Source: Bradyrhizobium sp.
Lineage (GTDB): Bacteria; Pseudomonadota; Alphaproteobacteria; Rhizobiales; Xanthobacteraceae
DNA length: 64,000 nucleotides
Direction: 5' to 3'
Assembly: GCF_022844465.1 (NCBI RefSeq)
Contig: NZ_JALHLP010000001.1
Span: 1,257,399 to 1,321,398 of the forward strand
A model generated the notes under the pieces. The model was not told where the DNA came from, made no database searches, and worked only from the letters and a program-made list of their open reading frames with translations. How positions within the stretch are numbered: the stretch's first letter is position 1; every line of letters begins with the position of its first letter. Both the position numbers and the translations under genes were made by a program. Positions 34,264 to 43,408 of this stretch are shown piece after piece.

Positions 34264-35304
34264 TTAGCGGTGAGCCGGGGACTTCTCATTCGGGATGCCG
34301 TCAATCGGGCATTCTTCAGTCCCCGCGGTCGGGCGGGTCATCGCCTCGACCATTTCGCGCGTGCCTTCCGGATCGGCGATCCAATTCTTGTAGAAATCAT
34401 AGGGGCAGGCCGCGACGCCGCGCGCGCTTTCGCCGGAATTGATCATGCCGGTATAGCCGCGATGGACCAGCTTGTAGAGGTGGTTCTGCGACTGGCCGGT
34501 GCGGCGGGCATCGCGGATCAGGCTCTTCGACAATTGGGCATACTGGATGCCGTATTCCTCCTCGCCGGTCTCGCCCAGGGTGCGGCCGTCGAAGCCGATG
34601 ATCGCGGAGTGACCGAAGTAGGAATAGACGCCATCAAAGCCGGCGGCATTGGCGACCGCGACATAGACATTGTTGGCCCAGGCCATCGCCTTGGAAATGA
34701 TGACCTGCTGTTCCTTGGCCGGATACATGTAACCCTGGCAGCGCACGATCAACTCGGCGCCCTTCATGGCGCAGTCACGCCAGATTTCCGGAAAGTTACC
34801 GTCGTCGCAGATGATCAGGCTGACCTTGAGGCCTTTCGGACCTTCGGAAACATAGGTGCAATTGCCGGGATACCAGCCTTCGATCGGCACCCACGGCATG
34901 ATCTTGCGGTATTTCTGGACGATCTCGCCCTTGTCGTTCATCAGGATCAAGGTGTTGTACGGTGCCTTGTGCGGATGCTCCTCGTGGCGCTCGCCGGTGA
35001 GCGAGAACACGCCCCAGACCTTGGCCTTGCGGCAGGCTTCGGCAAAGATCTCGGTCTCGGGACCCGGAATCGACGAGGCGGTCTCATACATCTCTTTCGA
35101 ATCGTACATGATGCCGTGAGTGGAGTATTCCGGAAAGATCACCAGATCCATGCCCGGCAGGCCGGTCTTCATGCCCACCACCATGTCGGCGATCTTGCGG
35201 GCGTTGTCGAGCACCTCGGCTTTGCTGTGCAGGCGCGGCATTTTGTAATTAACGACGGCTACGCCGACGGTATCGTTGCTGCTGGAAATGTCACCGTGAA
35301 GCAT
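34264..35304 (-). CDS. amiE: aliphatic amidase
   Basis: A 346-residue nitrilase-superfamily amidase that hydrolyses short aliphatic amides (acetamide, propionamide, possibly acrylamide) to the acid and ammonia. The length from the ATG at 35304 equals the classical AmiE. The N-terminus [20 protein letters not shown] is near-identical in pattern to that family. The catalytic triad is present: E59 (FPEYS), the Lys of YRKIMPW and the Cys of [10 protein letters not shown]. It is the last gene behind the importer, 38 bases after it, so uptake and hydrolysis are co-expressed under AmiC/AmiR. Confidence 0.95.
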   Translation of the reverse strand: MLHGDISSSNDTVGVAVVNYKMPRLHSKAEVLDNARKIADMVVGMKTGLPGMDLVIFPEYSTHGIMYDSKEMYETASSIPGPETEIFAEACRKAKVWGVFSLTGERHEEHPHKAPYNTLILMNDKGEIVQKYRKIMPWVPIEGWYPGNCTYVSEGPKGLKVSLIICDDGNFPEIWRDCAMKGAELIVRCQGYMYPAKEQQVIISKAMAWANNVYVAVANAAGFDGVYSYFGHSAIIGFDGRTLGETGEEEYGIQYAQLSKSLIRDARRTGQSQNHLYKLVHRGYTGMINSGESARGVAACPYDFYKNWIADPEGTREMVEAMTRPTAGTEECPIDGIPNEKSPAHR

Positions 35305-35342
35305 GGGGGTCGTCTCCTGTTTTGGTTTGAGTTTGCCGTCGA

Positions 35343-36044
35343 TCAAACGGCCATGTGACGGTGGACGAGGTCGTCAGTTAGCGTATCGATCGATCCGGAC
35401 GCCGCGACGTGGCCTTTTTCGATGATTACGAAGGATCGTGAGGCACGTCGGGCGAAGTCCACGTCTTGCTCGACAAGGATGATCGTGATGCCGTGCTCCT
35501 TGTTGAGGCGGATAATCACGTCCTCGATCTGCTCAACGAGGTTGGGCTGAATTCCCTCGGTCGGTTCGTCGAGCAGGACAATCCTCGGATTGGTCAGCAT
35601 CGCGCGGGCAATGGCGAGTTGCTGCTGCTGGCCGCCGGACAAATTGCCGCCGCGGCGATTCAGGAATTCCTTCAGCACCGGGAACAGATCGAACACCTTG
35701 TCCTCGAGCACGCCCGCATCGCCGGAATTGCGGCGGGCGAAGGTGCCAAGTTTCAGATTTTCGCGAACTGTGAATTGCGGCAGGATGCCCCTGCCCTGCG
35801 GCACGTAGCCGATGCCGTGCCTGACCCGATCATGGGTCGGGGTTGCGGCAATTTCCTCGCCGTCGAGTCGGATGCTGCCGTCAATCTTGTCCATCAGCCC
35901 GACGATGCTGCGCAGCAACGTGGTTTTGCCCACGCCGTTGCGTCCGAGCACGCTGAGGAAGCCGACGTCGCCAACCTCCAGCGTAACATTCTGCAAGGCG
36001 CGGCTTTTGCCGTAGAAGGCACTGAGATTGTCAATCTCAAGCAT
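35343..36044 (-). CDS. urtE: amide/urea ABC importer ATPase, UrtE-type
   Basis: A 233-residue ATPase of the branched-chain amino acid/urea importer family: Walker [11 protein letters not shown], signature [14 protein letters not shown], Walker [14 protein letters not shown] and the H-loop region EQDVDF. EQD replaces the more usual EHD or EQN; the position otherwise fits. It overlaps the preceding ATPase gene by 8 bases. With UrtD it powers the UrtB/UrtC permeases. The neighbouring amidase and AmiC-like binding protein argue for short-chain amides rather than urea as substrate. Confidence 0.85.
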   Translation of the reverse strand: MLEIDNLSAFYGKSRALQNVTLEVGDVGFLSVLGRNGVGKTTLLRSIVGLMDKIDGSIRLDGEEIAATPTHDRVRHGIGYVPQGRGILPQFTVRENLKLGTFARRNSGDAGVLEDKVFDLFPVLKEFLNRRGGNLSGGQQQQLAIARAMLTNPRIVLLDEPTEGIQPNLVEQIEDVIIRLNKEHGITIILVEQDVDFARRASRSFVIIEKGHVAASGSIDTLTDDLVHRHMAV

Positions 36045-36789
36045 GACCGAAGCCCCCCGAGCCAAGATAGGCTTCGCGCACGAGCGGGTTGGTCTCGATG
36101 TCTCTGACACTGCCTTCCGCGAGCAACTTGCCTTGATGCATAACCGAAATCGAATCGCCGATTTCCTTGACGAAGCCCATGTCGTGCTCAACCACGATCA
36201 GCGTGTGCCGGCCCTTCAGCCGGTTGAAGATCTCCGCGGTCTTGCGGGTTTCCTGGACGGTCATGCCGGCGGTCGGCTCGTCCATCAAGATCAACTCGGC
36301 GTTCTGCGCCATCAGCAGCGCGATCTCCAGCCACTGGGTTTGGCCATGGGACAAATAGGCGGCCGGCGCCTCCATTTGGTCGATAAGATCGACGAAGCCG
36401 CAAAGGTCTTCCAGCCCAGCAGTATCGTCGTTCTGGGGCCCGCGCATCAGATTGGTCCACACGCCCGGCTTCCTGCAGTAGGCGACTTCCAGATTCTGGC
36501 GCACGGTCAGTTCCCGGAACACGCTCGGCACCTGAAATTTGCGGCCGACACCGGAGCGGGCGATCATGTACTCCTCAAGCGTTTCAAGATGCTTGCCATC
36601 GAACACAACCGAGCCGGCGGTCGGTTTGACCTTGCCGCAGATCAGATCGAGACAGGTGGTCTTGCCGGCGCCGTTCGGGCCGATCAGACAGCGCAGCTCG
36701 CCCTTGTTAATGGTCAAATCGAGCCCGTTGACGGCCATGAAGCCATTGAAGCTGACGGCCAGATCGCGCACGACCAGATGGGTGCTCAT
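36037..36789 (-). CDS. urtD: amide/urea ABC importer ATPase, UrtD-type
   Basis: A 250-residue ATPase with Walker A GPNGAGKTT, a family-typical degenerate signature (LSHGQTQWLEIALLMA), Walker B LILMDEPTAGMT and EHDMGFV. The SHGQ form of the signature is a hallmark of UrtD. The ATG at 36789 overlaps the UrtC stop (ATGA). The frame is open far upstream, but that part is a shadow of urtC. It forms a heterodimer with the UrtE-type ATPase. Confidence 0.88.
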   Translation of the reverse strand: MSTHLVVRDLAVSFNGFMAVNGLDLTINKGELRCLIGPNGAGKTTCLDLICGKVKPTAGSVVFDGKHLETLEEYMIARSGVGRKFQVPSVFRELTVRQNLEVAYCRKPGVWTNLMRGPQNDDTAGLEDLCGFVDLIDQMEAPAAYLSHGQTQWLEIALLMAQNAELILMDEPTAGMTVQETRKTAEIFNRLKGRHTLIVVEHDMGFVKEIGDSISVMHQGKLLAEGSVRDIETNPLVREAYLGSGGFGHA

Positions 36790-37937
36790 GCGATCTCCTT
36801 CGGATGGCTGGACTTCACATCGACGGTTCCGTTCTGGCCATGACCGTCGCCAGGCCGGATTTTCGCCAGCAACTGGCCGATCAGACCAGCGAGGCCGGAG
36901 GGCAGGAAGAGGACAACCAGCACGAACAGGACGCCCATCACCAGGGTCCATGTGTCGAGGAAGGTTTTCGATTCCGACAGAGCTCCCTGCATGCCAGTGA
37001 CCAGCACCGCGCCGACGAAGGCTCCGGGCAGGCTGCCGCGGCCACCGACAGCACACCAAATCACCACCGACAGGCTGAGAGGCACGTTGAGGAATGTCGG
37101 CGACGCGAACTCCATCACGATCGTGTAGAGCATGCCGGCAAGACCGGCGATCGCCGCCGAGATCGCCATCACGGTGATCTTGTAGCTGGCGACGTCGTAG
37201 CCGAAATACTGCACGCGGCCTTCCTGGTCGCGGATCGCCTGCAGGATCAGACCGAATTTGGTGCAAGAGAGCACGTAGCCGAACACGAGGACAACGCTGG
37301 CGACGGAGGCGATCAGATAGAAGGTGGTCCGGTTATAGGCGTCGAACACGATGCCGCCGATGGTCAGTTGCGCCAGATCGGTGATGCCGTTGAAGCCGCC
37401 GGTATATTGCTGCTGATCGATGATCAGCAGGTTGACGACGACCAGCATGGCCAGCGTCGTGATCGCCACAAACACGCCGGTGACCCGGCCGCGGAACATG
37501 AACCAACCGAGCCCACCCATCAGCGCCGAGGGCACAACGATGCCGGCGACGATGGCGAAGGTCATCGAGTAGAATGGCACCCAGAACCATGGCAGCTGCT
37601 GGACATTGTTCCAGACCATGAAGTCCGGCAGGCCGTCGGCGCCGGTCTGAACCGGAATGGTTCGGAGCTTGAGAGCCATGGCCATGCAGTAAGAGCCGAG
37701 ACCGAATGGCAGTGCCTGGCCAAGGTTAAGGATGCCGCCATAGCCCCAGGACAATGACAGCGCCATCGCCAGCAAACCGAACACCAGATAGCGGCTGTAT
37801 TTGCTGATCAGGAAGTCGTCGACCAGCACAGAGGGCATCAGATACATGGCGGCGATAAGGATGACGATCCCGATCAGTTCCGGTTGCCAGAAACCGGTTG
37901 CGCGTTGGCGCAAAGGCGACTGAGGAGGCTTGCTCAT
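36786..37937 (-). CDS. urtC: amide/urea ABC importer permease, UrtC/LivM-type
   Basis: A 383-residue integral membrane permease with about ten hydrophobic segments and the family motifs MALSLSWGYGGILNLGQALPF near residue 60, and AIRDQEGRVQYFGYD and VIWCAVGGRGSLPGAF in the second half. The ATG at 37937 overlaps the UrtB stop by 4 bases. The charged cytoplasmic C-terminus (about 355-383) is Asp/His-rich. It pairs with UrtB to form the translocation channel. Confidence 0.88.
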   Translation of the reverse strand: MSKPPQSPLRQRATGFWQPELIGIVILIAAMYLMPSVLVDDFLISKYSRYLVFGLLAMALSLSWGYGGILNLGQALPFGLGSYCMAMALKLRTIPVQTGADGLPDFMVWNNVQQLPWFWVPFYSMTFAIVAGIVVPSALMGGLGWFMFRGRVTGVFVAITTLAMLVVVNLLIIDQQQYTGGFNGITDLAQLTIGGIVFDAYNRTTFYLIASVASVVLVFGYVLSCTKFGLILQAIRDQEGRVQYFGYDVASYKITVMAISAAIAGLAGMLYTIVMEFASPTFLNVPLSLSVVIWCAVGGRGSLPGAFVGAVLVTGMQGALSESKTFLDTWTLVMGVLFVLVVLFLPSGLAGLIGQLLAKIRPGDGHGQNGTVDVKSSHPKEIA

Positions 37938-38803
37938 GCGCGCACCTTTGCGACGAACAGGCCCTGGGGCCGGAAGCGGATGACGCTGATGATCAGGATC
38001 AGGACGGTAGCCTTGGCTATGGTGTCGTTTTGGAGGAACGCGATCACGCCTGTGACCTCGCCCAGGGCGAAGGCGCTGATCACCGTGCCGAACAGGCTCT
38101 GCACACCTCCGAGCACGACGACCATGAATGCGTCGACGACGTAGCCCGTGCCCATTTCGGGTGAAACGCTTTTCAACGGCGAAACGATCGCCCCGGCGAG
38201 GCCGGCCAGGCCGGCGCCATAGGCGAAGGTCAGCGAATAGATCCGGTCGGCATTGATGCCGAAGCACGACGCGACGTTGCGATCCTGCACGACCGCGCGC
38301 AGCTTCAGTCCGAAAGTCGTGCGGTTCATGATCGACCAGCTGACCAGGAACAACAGCGCAGCGACCACGAAGATGAAGATGCGATAGGCGGCGATCTCGA
38401 CCCCGAAGATCGACACGCTGCTGGCCATCGACGGCGGCAGTTCGACGTAGCGCAGGTCGCCACCGGCGGTGAGCCGAACGACCTGCTGCAACACGACCCC
38501 AACACCCCAGGTCGCCAGGATGGTGTCGAGCGGTCGCCGATACAGCCGGCGCAGCAGGATGCGCTCAACCAGCCAGCCGAACAGCCCGACGCCGAGAAAG
38601 ATCAGCACCAGCCCCGGCAACAAAGACAGTCCTACATAGGTCTTCAACGCCCAGGCCGCGTAGGCGCCGAGCATGATGAATTCGCCATGAGCGAGGTTGA
38701 TCACCCCGATCGTGCCATAGATGATCGAGAGGCCCAGCGCCACGAGCAGCAGAATCGATCCGATGCTGAGCCCGGTCAGGACCTGTTCGAGGACGAAATG
38801 CAT
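37934..38803 (-). CDS. urtB: amide/urea ABC importer permease, UrtB/LivH-type
   Basis: A 289-residue permease with about eight membrane segments and the LivH/UrtB signatures GTIGVINLAHGEFIMLGAY, ILATWGVGVVLQQ, and FVVAKVRA-type end. The ATG at 38803 is used; the codon at 38863 would add a hydrophilic tail not seen in this family. A 66-base gap separates it from the binding-protein gene, the only sizeable gap within the importer genes. Confidence 0.88.
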   Translation of the reverse strand: MHFVLEQVLTGLSIGSILLLVALGLSIIYGTIGVINLAHGEFIMLGAYAAWALKTYVGLSLLPGLVLIFLGVGLFGWLVERILLRRLYRRPLDTILATWGVGVVLQQVVRLTAGGDLRYVELPPSMASSVSIFGVEIAAYRIFIFVVAALLFLVSWSIMNRTTFGLKLRAVVQDRNVASCFGINADRIYSLTFAYGAGLAGLAGAIVSPLKSVSPEMGTGYVVDAFMVVVLGGVQSLFGTVISAFALGEVTGVIAFLQNDTIAKATVLILIISVIRFRPQGLFVAKVRA

Positions 38804-38869
38804 AAGAATAGTTCCACGCTGAAACGAAGCACCGGGCGGCTGACTGGCCGCCCGGACGCGCAAAAGTGA

Positions 38870-40123
38870 TCAGACCTTCTTTTCGACCAGGCCCTTTTCC
38901 GTGCAGACCTGGTTCGGATAGGCCGCGTAGGGATCGGGCTTCAGCCATTCCTTGGACTGGACAATGATTTCGAACTGGCCGTTGGACTTGGCTTGAGCGA
39001 TCTTCGGCCACAGCCAGGTGTGCAGGTTCTCGCCATCGAGGCGAACCTTGCCCTGCGGGGCGATCATTTCGACACCCTTGACGGCTTCGCGGATGGTATT
39101 CGGCGTAATATCGCCTTTGCCGATCTTCCCGACCGCCTGCTTGAACATGTAGGTCTGGAAGTAGCAGGCCTCGGAAACGAAATGGGTGACCTTGTCGGCA
39201 CCCCAACGCTTCTTGTAGGCGGCGACGAACTTCTCGTTCTCCGGCGACTTGTGGACTTCGAAATACGGCGCCGAGGTGAAGTGGCCGGCAGCGGCCTCGC
39301 CACCCATGGCGGCGATCTCGTTTTCCGACGTGGTCAAGCTGGCCATCGGCATCTTGGCAGGATCGAGGCCGGCGGCCTTGTACTGCCGATGCAGCGCCAC
39401 CACCGAATCGCCGACCACCGTGGAGAAGATGACGTTCGGCTGCTGCTGACGGAACTTGTTGATGACCGAGGAGAACTCGGAATGGCCGAGCGGGACGTAT
39501 TCTTCGTTGACCACTTCGGCGCCGTATTTCTCAAGCAGCTTGCGGCAGTAGTTGTTCTCTTCCTTCGGGTAGATGTAATTCGACCCAATCATCGAGAACT
39601 TCTTGCCGAAGTTCTTGATCAGCCACGGGATGAATTCATCCTGCTGCTGGTTCGGCACGGCCCCAGTATAGATGACGTTCTTCGAGCACTCGCGGCCTTC
39701 ATACAAGGTCGGGTACCAGTAGAGATTTTTCTGCTTCTCCACGACAGGCAGCACGGCCTTGCGGCTGGCCGAGGTGTAGGAGCCGAACACGCTGACGCAC
39801 TTGTCGCCGGCGACCAGCTTGCGCGCCTTCTCGGCGAAGGTCGCGGGATCGGAAGCCGGATCTTCGATCACGGGCACGATCTTCATGCCATTGATGCCGC
39901 CGGCTGCATTGATTTCCTCAATCGCCAAGATTGTCGCCTTGTTCAGCGATTCCTCGATGATTGCGGTGGTACCGGTCAGCGAAAACAGCACGCCGACCTT
40001 GATCTCGCCCCCGGCCGCCCAGACCAGATCGGAATTCTTGCTCCAGATATGCGGCATGGCTCCGGCCAGGAACGCGCCGCCGCCGGCGCTTGTCTGAAGA
40101 AAACGGCGTCTCGTAAGTTTCAT
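38870..40123 (-). CDS. amide-binding periplasmic protein (UrtA/FmdD-like)
   Basis: A 417-residue substrate-binding protein. It has a twin-arginine signal (TRRRFLQTSAGGGAFLAG), then the type I periplasmic fold with KVGVLFSLTGTTAIIEESL, the VFGSYTSASRKAVLP hinge and YWYPTLYEG. These strings are shared with the AmiC-like regulator encoded upstream, which points to short-chain amides as ligands. A strong Shine-Dalgarno (GGGGGAGG) precedes the ATG at 40123. The gene follows an RNA leader with a terminator, so it is the first gene controlled by AmiR antitermination. Confidence 0.88.
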   Translation of the reverse strand: MKLTRRRFLQTSAGGGAFLAGAMPHIWSKNSDLVWAAGGEIKVGVLFSLTGTTAIIEESLNKATILAIEEINAAGGINGMKIVPVIEDPASDPATFAEKARKLVAGDKCVSVFGSYTSASRKAVLPVVEKQKNLYWYPTLYEGRECSKNVIYTGAVPNQQQDEFIPWLIKNFGKKFSMIGSNYIYPKEENNYCRKLLEKYGAEVVNEEYVPLGHSEFSSVINKFRQQQPNVIFSTVVGDSVVALHRQYKAAGLDPAKMPMASLTTSENEIAAMGGEAAAGHFTSAPYFEVHKSPENEKFVAAYKKRWGADKVTHFVSEACYFQTYMFKQAVGKIGKGDITPNTIREAVKGVEMIAPQGKVRLDGENLHTWLWPKIAQAKSNGQFEIIVQSKEWLKPDPYAAYPNQVCTEKGLVEKKV

Positions 40124-40145
40124 GGTTGCCTCCCCCGTGAACAGC

Positions 40146-40187
40146 AAAAAGCCCCCGTTCGGATATCATCCGAGACGGGGGCTTTTT
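40146..40187 (-). terminator. intrinsic terminator in the leader of the amide importer genes
   Basis: The arms AAAAAGCCCCCGT and ACGGGGGCTTTTT enclose a second palindrome, TCGGAT-ATC-ATCCGA. Together they make a stem of about 19 pairs with a one-base bulge. On the minus strand it ends in a U-run, 22 bases before the ATG of the binding-protein gene. The symmetric A/T flanks make it work in both directions. Its place between amiR and the importer is that of the AmiR-controlled leader terminator known from Pseudomonas. Confidence 0.85.
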
Positions 40188-40241
40188 CGCCCGATGTAAA
40201 GATGGACGGCAATGGCGCCGCCCCACCGCTTCAATACGGTG
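40179..40241 (-). promoter_or_regulatory. candidate ANTAR antiterminator leader
   Basis: Reading the minus strand: CACCGT-ATTGAA-GCGGTG (40241-40224) is a 6-bp stem with a six-base loop having A at 1 and G at 4, the rule for ANTAR-bound hexaloops. Next is GGCGGC-GCCATT-GCCGTC (40222-40205). Then GGGC-GAAAAA-GCCC (40192-40179) shares its 3' strand with the terminator's 5' arm, so the two are mutually exclusive. This last loop lacks the A1/G4 pair, which weakens the case. The layout fits AmiR antitermination; binding is inferred. Confidence 0.55.
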
Positions 40242-40252
40242 ATATAAAAAAG

Positions 40253-40852
40253 CTAACCCAACAGTTCAAACGAGTCAATGATCGCCGCGGCGATGGCGTT
40301 GACCGTGGTGCGGCGGTCCATCGCCTGGGTACGCAGGAACTTATAGGCAGCCTCATCGTTCATGCCGCGCGCCGAAATCAGAATGGCCTTGGCGCGTTCG
40401 ACATTGCGGATCGTGCGCAGATTCTCGTCCAGCCGCTCGATTCGATCGCGCAGGCGCTTCGTGTAGTCGAACTGACTGCGCGCCAAGGCCACCACGCCAG
40501 CGATGGTCTCGGTCTGGGCCGGCATGTAGATCACCGCCTCGGGCGTCGTCTCACACAGTCGCGCGGGATCGGGCGCACGGTTCGGCCCGATCACCACCAC
40601 GACAGCGGAGCGAGATTCGCCCGGCATCCAGGGCAGCCGATCGGTCAGTCGGTCACTGAATTCGACCACCAGCACATCGGCGTCGGACGGCAGCTTGTCC
40701 GGCATCGGCCATAGCCGCCGGACCTTGGCGCGTGCGCGTTGCAGATCGCGCACCACTTGGTCGGCGCCGGATTCCGGCGCTACCGCAACGACGATTTCGA
40801 ATTCGGCCAGGCTGGCTGAGCCGGGCTTGGCGGGCACTTCGACTTTGCTCAT
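40253..40852 (-). CDS. amiR: AmiR-type ANTAR antiterminator
   Basis: A 199-residue regulator: a pseudo-receiver N-terminal domain (about 15-125), a coiled coil, then a C-terminal ANTAR domain (about 135-195, IERLDENLRTIRNVERAKAI then AAYKFLRTQAM and AIAAAII). ANTAR proteins bind paired RNA hairpins and prevent transcription termination. AmiR is held inactive by AmiC until an amide is bound. Here amiR is 29 bases behind amiC and directly ahead of the terminator leader at 40146-40241, so its product would act on its own transcript downstream. Confidence 0.92.
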   Translation of the reverse strand: MSKVEVPAKPGSASLAEFEIVVAVAPESGADQVVRDLQRARAKVRRLWPMPDKLPSDADVLVVEFSDRLTDRLPWMPGESRSAVVVVIGPNRAPDPARLCETTPEAVIYMPAQTETIAGVVALARSQFDYTKRLRDRIERLDENLRTIRNVERAKAILISARGMNDEAAYKFLRTQAMDRRTTVNAIAAAIIDSFELLG

Positions 40853-40881
40853 GGCTGCGGCCTTCCGGGCTTGATGATCGA

Positions 40882-42012
40882 TCAGAGGAAATGCGCGTTG
40901 CGGCCGGAGCAGGTCAGATACGGATCGGCGGCGACCGCCGCCTTGGAGCGGGCGACGATGTCAAACTGGCCGGCGCGGTTGGCGCGGCCGATACACGACC
41001 ACAGATCAGCGTGACTGCATGAGGCGTTAATGGCGACCTTGCCCTGCGGGGCCTCAAATTCCGAGCCGAGAACCACTGGTCTGAGCTGGTTCGTCTCCAT
41101 CGAGTTGGTCATGGCGAGCGCGCGGGCGAAGAAATGCACTTGGAAGTAGGCCGCCTCGACGCACATATTGGTCGGCTCGTCGGAGCCGAAGCGCCTCTTG
41201 AAGCGCGAGACGAAACTGGCGTTCGATGCGCTATCAATATTCTGGAAGTACGAGGCCGCAGTGATATGGCCCTCCCCGACGTCGAAGCCCATGGCGCGGA
41301 TTTCGGCCTCGGTCGTGGTCAGGCTGGCGATCGGCAGCGTCTTCGGATCGAATCCGGCGTCAGCGTAACTCTGGTAGAGATGGACTGTGGAATCGCCAAC
41401 CACAGTGGAGAAGATCACGTCCGGCCGCGTGCGCTGGATGTCGCGGATAATCGGCAGGAAGTCCTTGCGCTGCGCGCGCAACGAGACATAGCTCTCGCCG
41501 ATCACCTCTGCGCCGCGCAGCAATTCACGCATGATCCGATTGGTTTCGCGCGGGTAGATGTAGTCCGATCCGATGAAATAGAAGCGCCGGCCCAGATTGG
41601 AGACCAGGTACTCGCACAGGGCTAGGCCATTCTGGTTCGGGGCAGATCCCGTGTAGATGACGTTGGGCGAATATTCGAAGCCCTCATACAACGTCGGGTA
41701 CCAAAGCAGGCCATTCAGGCGCTCGACGATCGGCAGCACGACCTTGCGGCTGCTGGACGTATAGCATCCGAAGATTGACGATATGTCGTCCTCCGTCATC
41801 AGCTTCTTAGCATAGAGCCGGAACAGGGTGTTATCCGAAGCAGGGTCGTAGATGATCGGCATGAGCTCGCGGCCGTTCACCCCGCCGGCGCAATTGATCT
41901 CGTCGATCGCCAGCAACGTGCCGCGAAGCTGTGTCTCCTCAATCACAGACATGTGGCCGGTTTGGGAAAACAAAACGCCAACCCGCCACGGCTCGGTCGT
42001 TGCGTTATTCAT
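40882..42012 (-). CDS. amiC: AmiC-type amide sensor / negative regulator
   Basis: A 376-residue cytoplasmic protein with the type I periplasmic-binding fold and no signal peptide from the ATG at 42012 (MNNATTEPWRVGVLFSQTGHM). It retains ligand-site strings IFGCYTSSSRKVVLP and LLWYPTLYEGFEYSPNVIY. In Pseudomonas, AmiC sequesters AmiR and releases it on binding acetamide. Order and spacing (amiC-amiR, 29 bases) match that role. A longer in-frame version starting at 42105 is less likely because it adds a non-family tail. Confidence 0.9.
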   Translation of the reverse strand: MNNATTEPWRVGVLFSQTGHMSVIEETQLRGTLLAIDEINCAGGVNGRELMPIIYDPASDNTLFRLYAKKLMTEDDISSIFGCYTSSSRKVVLPIVERLNGLLWYPTLYEGFEYSPNVIYTGSAPNQNGLALCEYLVSNLGRRFYFIGSDYIYPRETNRIMRELLRGAEVIGESYVSLRAQRKDFLPIIRDIQRTRPDVIFSTVVGDSTVHLYQSYADAGFDPKTLPIASLTTTEAEIRAMGFDVGEGHITAASYFQNIDSASNASFVSRFKRRFGSDEPTNMCVEAAYFQVHFFARALAMTNSMETNQLRPVVLGSEFEAPQGKVAINASCSHADLWSCIGRANRAGQFDIVARSKAAVAADPYLTCSGRNAHFL

Positions 42013-42592
42013 GCGCTTCAACGAACGCCTCCTGGAATCTTGACGATTCACTATTGTGGCCATTTGCAAAGCAGCAATATGAGGCCAATTTCCTCCCGGC
42101 GGCACAAATAGCTAAGGCAGTGCAGCGGCCGATGTCAATGACAATGCTACGAGCTTTGCCGAGAGCAGACTGGTTCGGCAGGTGGCGCCCGGGGAGGAAA
42201 ACGAAAAGCCATCCGCCCGCTCACCGGTCAAAAAGCGCCCCTTTATTCGCTATTTCAGCCCAGATCGACAAACGCGTCGCGCTGCCGTCGGGCCATGGCC
42301 CGGGTCATAGTGAGAACTCACGACTGCTAGCTAGCGGCGGCCTCCGTTCAAGCTCCGATCGCCGACATCCGTAGGGCAGCAGCAAAGTAACTTCTCAGAT
42401 GATCTCCCCACGAGATTGCGCCTTCCGCACGGCACGCGTAAGCATAGGTTGGGATTGGATGACCTGCCACGTTGAACCAAGAGCCGCAGTGGTGGAAGCG
42501 CTGGGCGAACATTTCCATCCATACCCGCTCAATCTTCAAAATGGCGTCTTATTCGTCGTCGCTTTTCTGATCGTTACCAGTCTGATTAAAGC
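42013..42592. other. intergenic region upstream of amiC
   Basis: About 580 bases without a believable gene; the short open frames at 42331-42596 have no family features. The promoter for the minus-strand amiC-amiR-importer-amidase operon must lie here, probably within 42030-42200. TTGGCCTCATATTGCTGC at about 42070-42090 (minus strand) looks like a sigma-54 site but its GG-GC spacing is one base short. The end of the SDR operon also falls here, with no clear terminator seen. Confidence 0.5.
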
Positions 42593-43348
42593 CTAGACGG
42601 CCTTGGTGAGTGCGCCATCGACAATCAGGTTGGTACCGGAGATACGGCTCGCCACCGGGCTGGCAAGGAAGACGACGCCTGCGGCTACTTCCTGCGGCGT
42701 GCCCATGCGTCCGGTCGGATTCAACGACATCGCCGTCTTGTAGAGATCGGGCATGCCGCGTTCGATATTTTGCCAGATGCCGCCCTCAAAGTAGGTGTTG
42801 CCCGGCGACACCGCATTGACGCGGATACCCTTGCCGATGAGCTGGCTGCTGAGTCCTTTAGCGTAATGAATCAGCGCCGCCTTGAAGGCGCCATAGGAAC
42901 CGGCGGCGAAATCGACCTCGAAGCCCGAAACACTCGAGACGATCACGATCGATGCGGATTTGGATTTTTCCAGATAGGTAAGCGCCGCCGCGATGGAATT
43001 GACGGTGTGCATCATATCGGTGCGAAATGACTTCTCCCAGGTTTCGGGCGTGTCGCCGACCGCAAGCGCGCTGACGTTGCAAACGAGCGTGTCGATACCG
43101 CCCAGCTCGCCGGCCGCGCCCTCGACCCATTGCTTCAACGCAGCCGGGTCGGCGACATCAAGTGCCCTGCCCCATGACTTGCCCCCTTTCGCCGCCAACG
43201 CTTTCACAACCTTGCCAACCTCGTCGGCGTTGCGTGCACATATGGCGACGTTGGCGCCTTCGGCTGCAAAGAGCTCCGAAATCGCAAGGCCGATCCCTTT
43301 GCTTCCCCCGGTCACCAGCACGTTTTTGCCCTTCAATCCGAGATCCAT
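42593..43348 (-). CDS. short-chain dehydrogenase/reductase (SDR)
   Basis: A 251-residue classical SDR, probably NAD(P)-dependent: TGGSKGIG cofactor loop at 14-21, CNVS in place of the usual NAG, catalytic Ser in SSVSGF and the YGAFKAALIHY Y-x3-K motif. The C-terminal SGTNLIVDGALTKAV is family-typical. It is the last gene of the second amide operon, 60 bases behind an amidase and separated by a hairpin. The substrate is unknown; by context it may act on an acid, aldehyde or alcohol product of amide breakdown. Confidence 0.88.
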   Translation of the reverse strand: MDLGLKGKNVLVTGGSKGIGLAISELFAAEGANVAICARNADEVGKVVKALAAKGGKSWGRALDVADPAALKQWVEGAAGELGGIDTLVCNVSALAVGDTPETWEKSFRTDMMHTVNSIAAALTYLEKSKSASIVIVSSVSGFEVDFAAGSYGAFKAALIHYAKGLSSQLIGKGIRVNAVSPGNTYFEGGIWQNIERGMPDLYKTAMSLNPTGRMGTPQEVAAGVVFLASPVASRISGTNLIVDGALTKAV

Positions 43349-43370
43349 TTTCGCCTCCGTTGGTGATGCC

Positions 43371-43399
43371 GCGGCCCGCCTCCGCGTGAGGCAGGCCGC
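43371..43399 (-). other. intercistronic hairpin between amidase and SDR genes
   Basis: GCGGCC-c-GCCTC and GAGGC-a-GGCCGC form an 11-bp stem with one mismatch around a CGCGT loop. There is no U-run, so it is more likely a processing or stability element that lowers SDR expression relative to the amidase than a terminator. Confidence 0.5.
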
Positions 43400-43408
43400 T
43401 TGGTTGAT

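Noticed and set aside
34243..35358. 371-codon open frame antisense to amiE
   Set aside because: Mirror of a clear AmiE; no Shine-Dalgarno or family pattern.
38993..40714. 573-codon open frame antisense to the binding-protein gene and amiR
   Set aside because: Shadow frame; the opposite strand encodes the twin-arginine binding protein and an ANTAR protein.
42070..42090. Possible sigma-54 promoter ahead of amiC
   Set aside because: The GG and GC elements are nine bases apart, not ten, so it does not fit the consensus.
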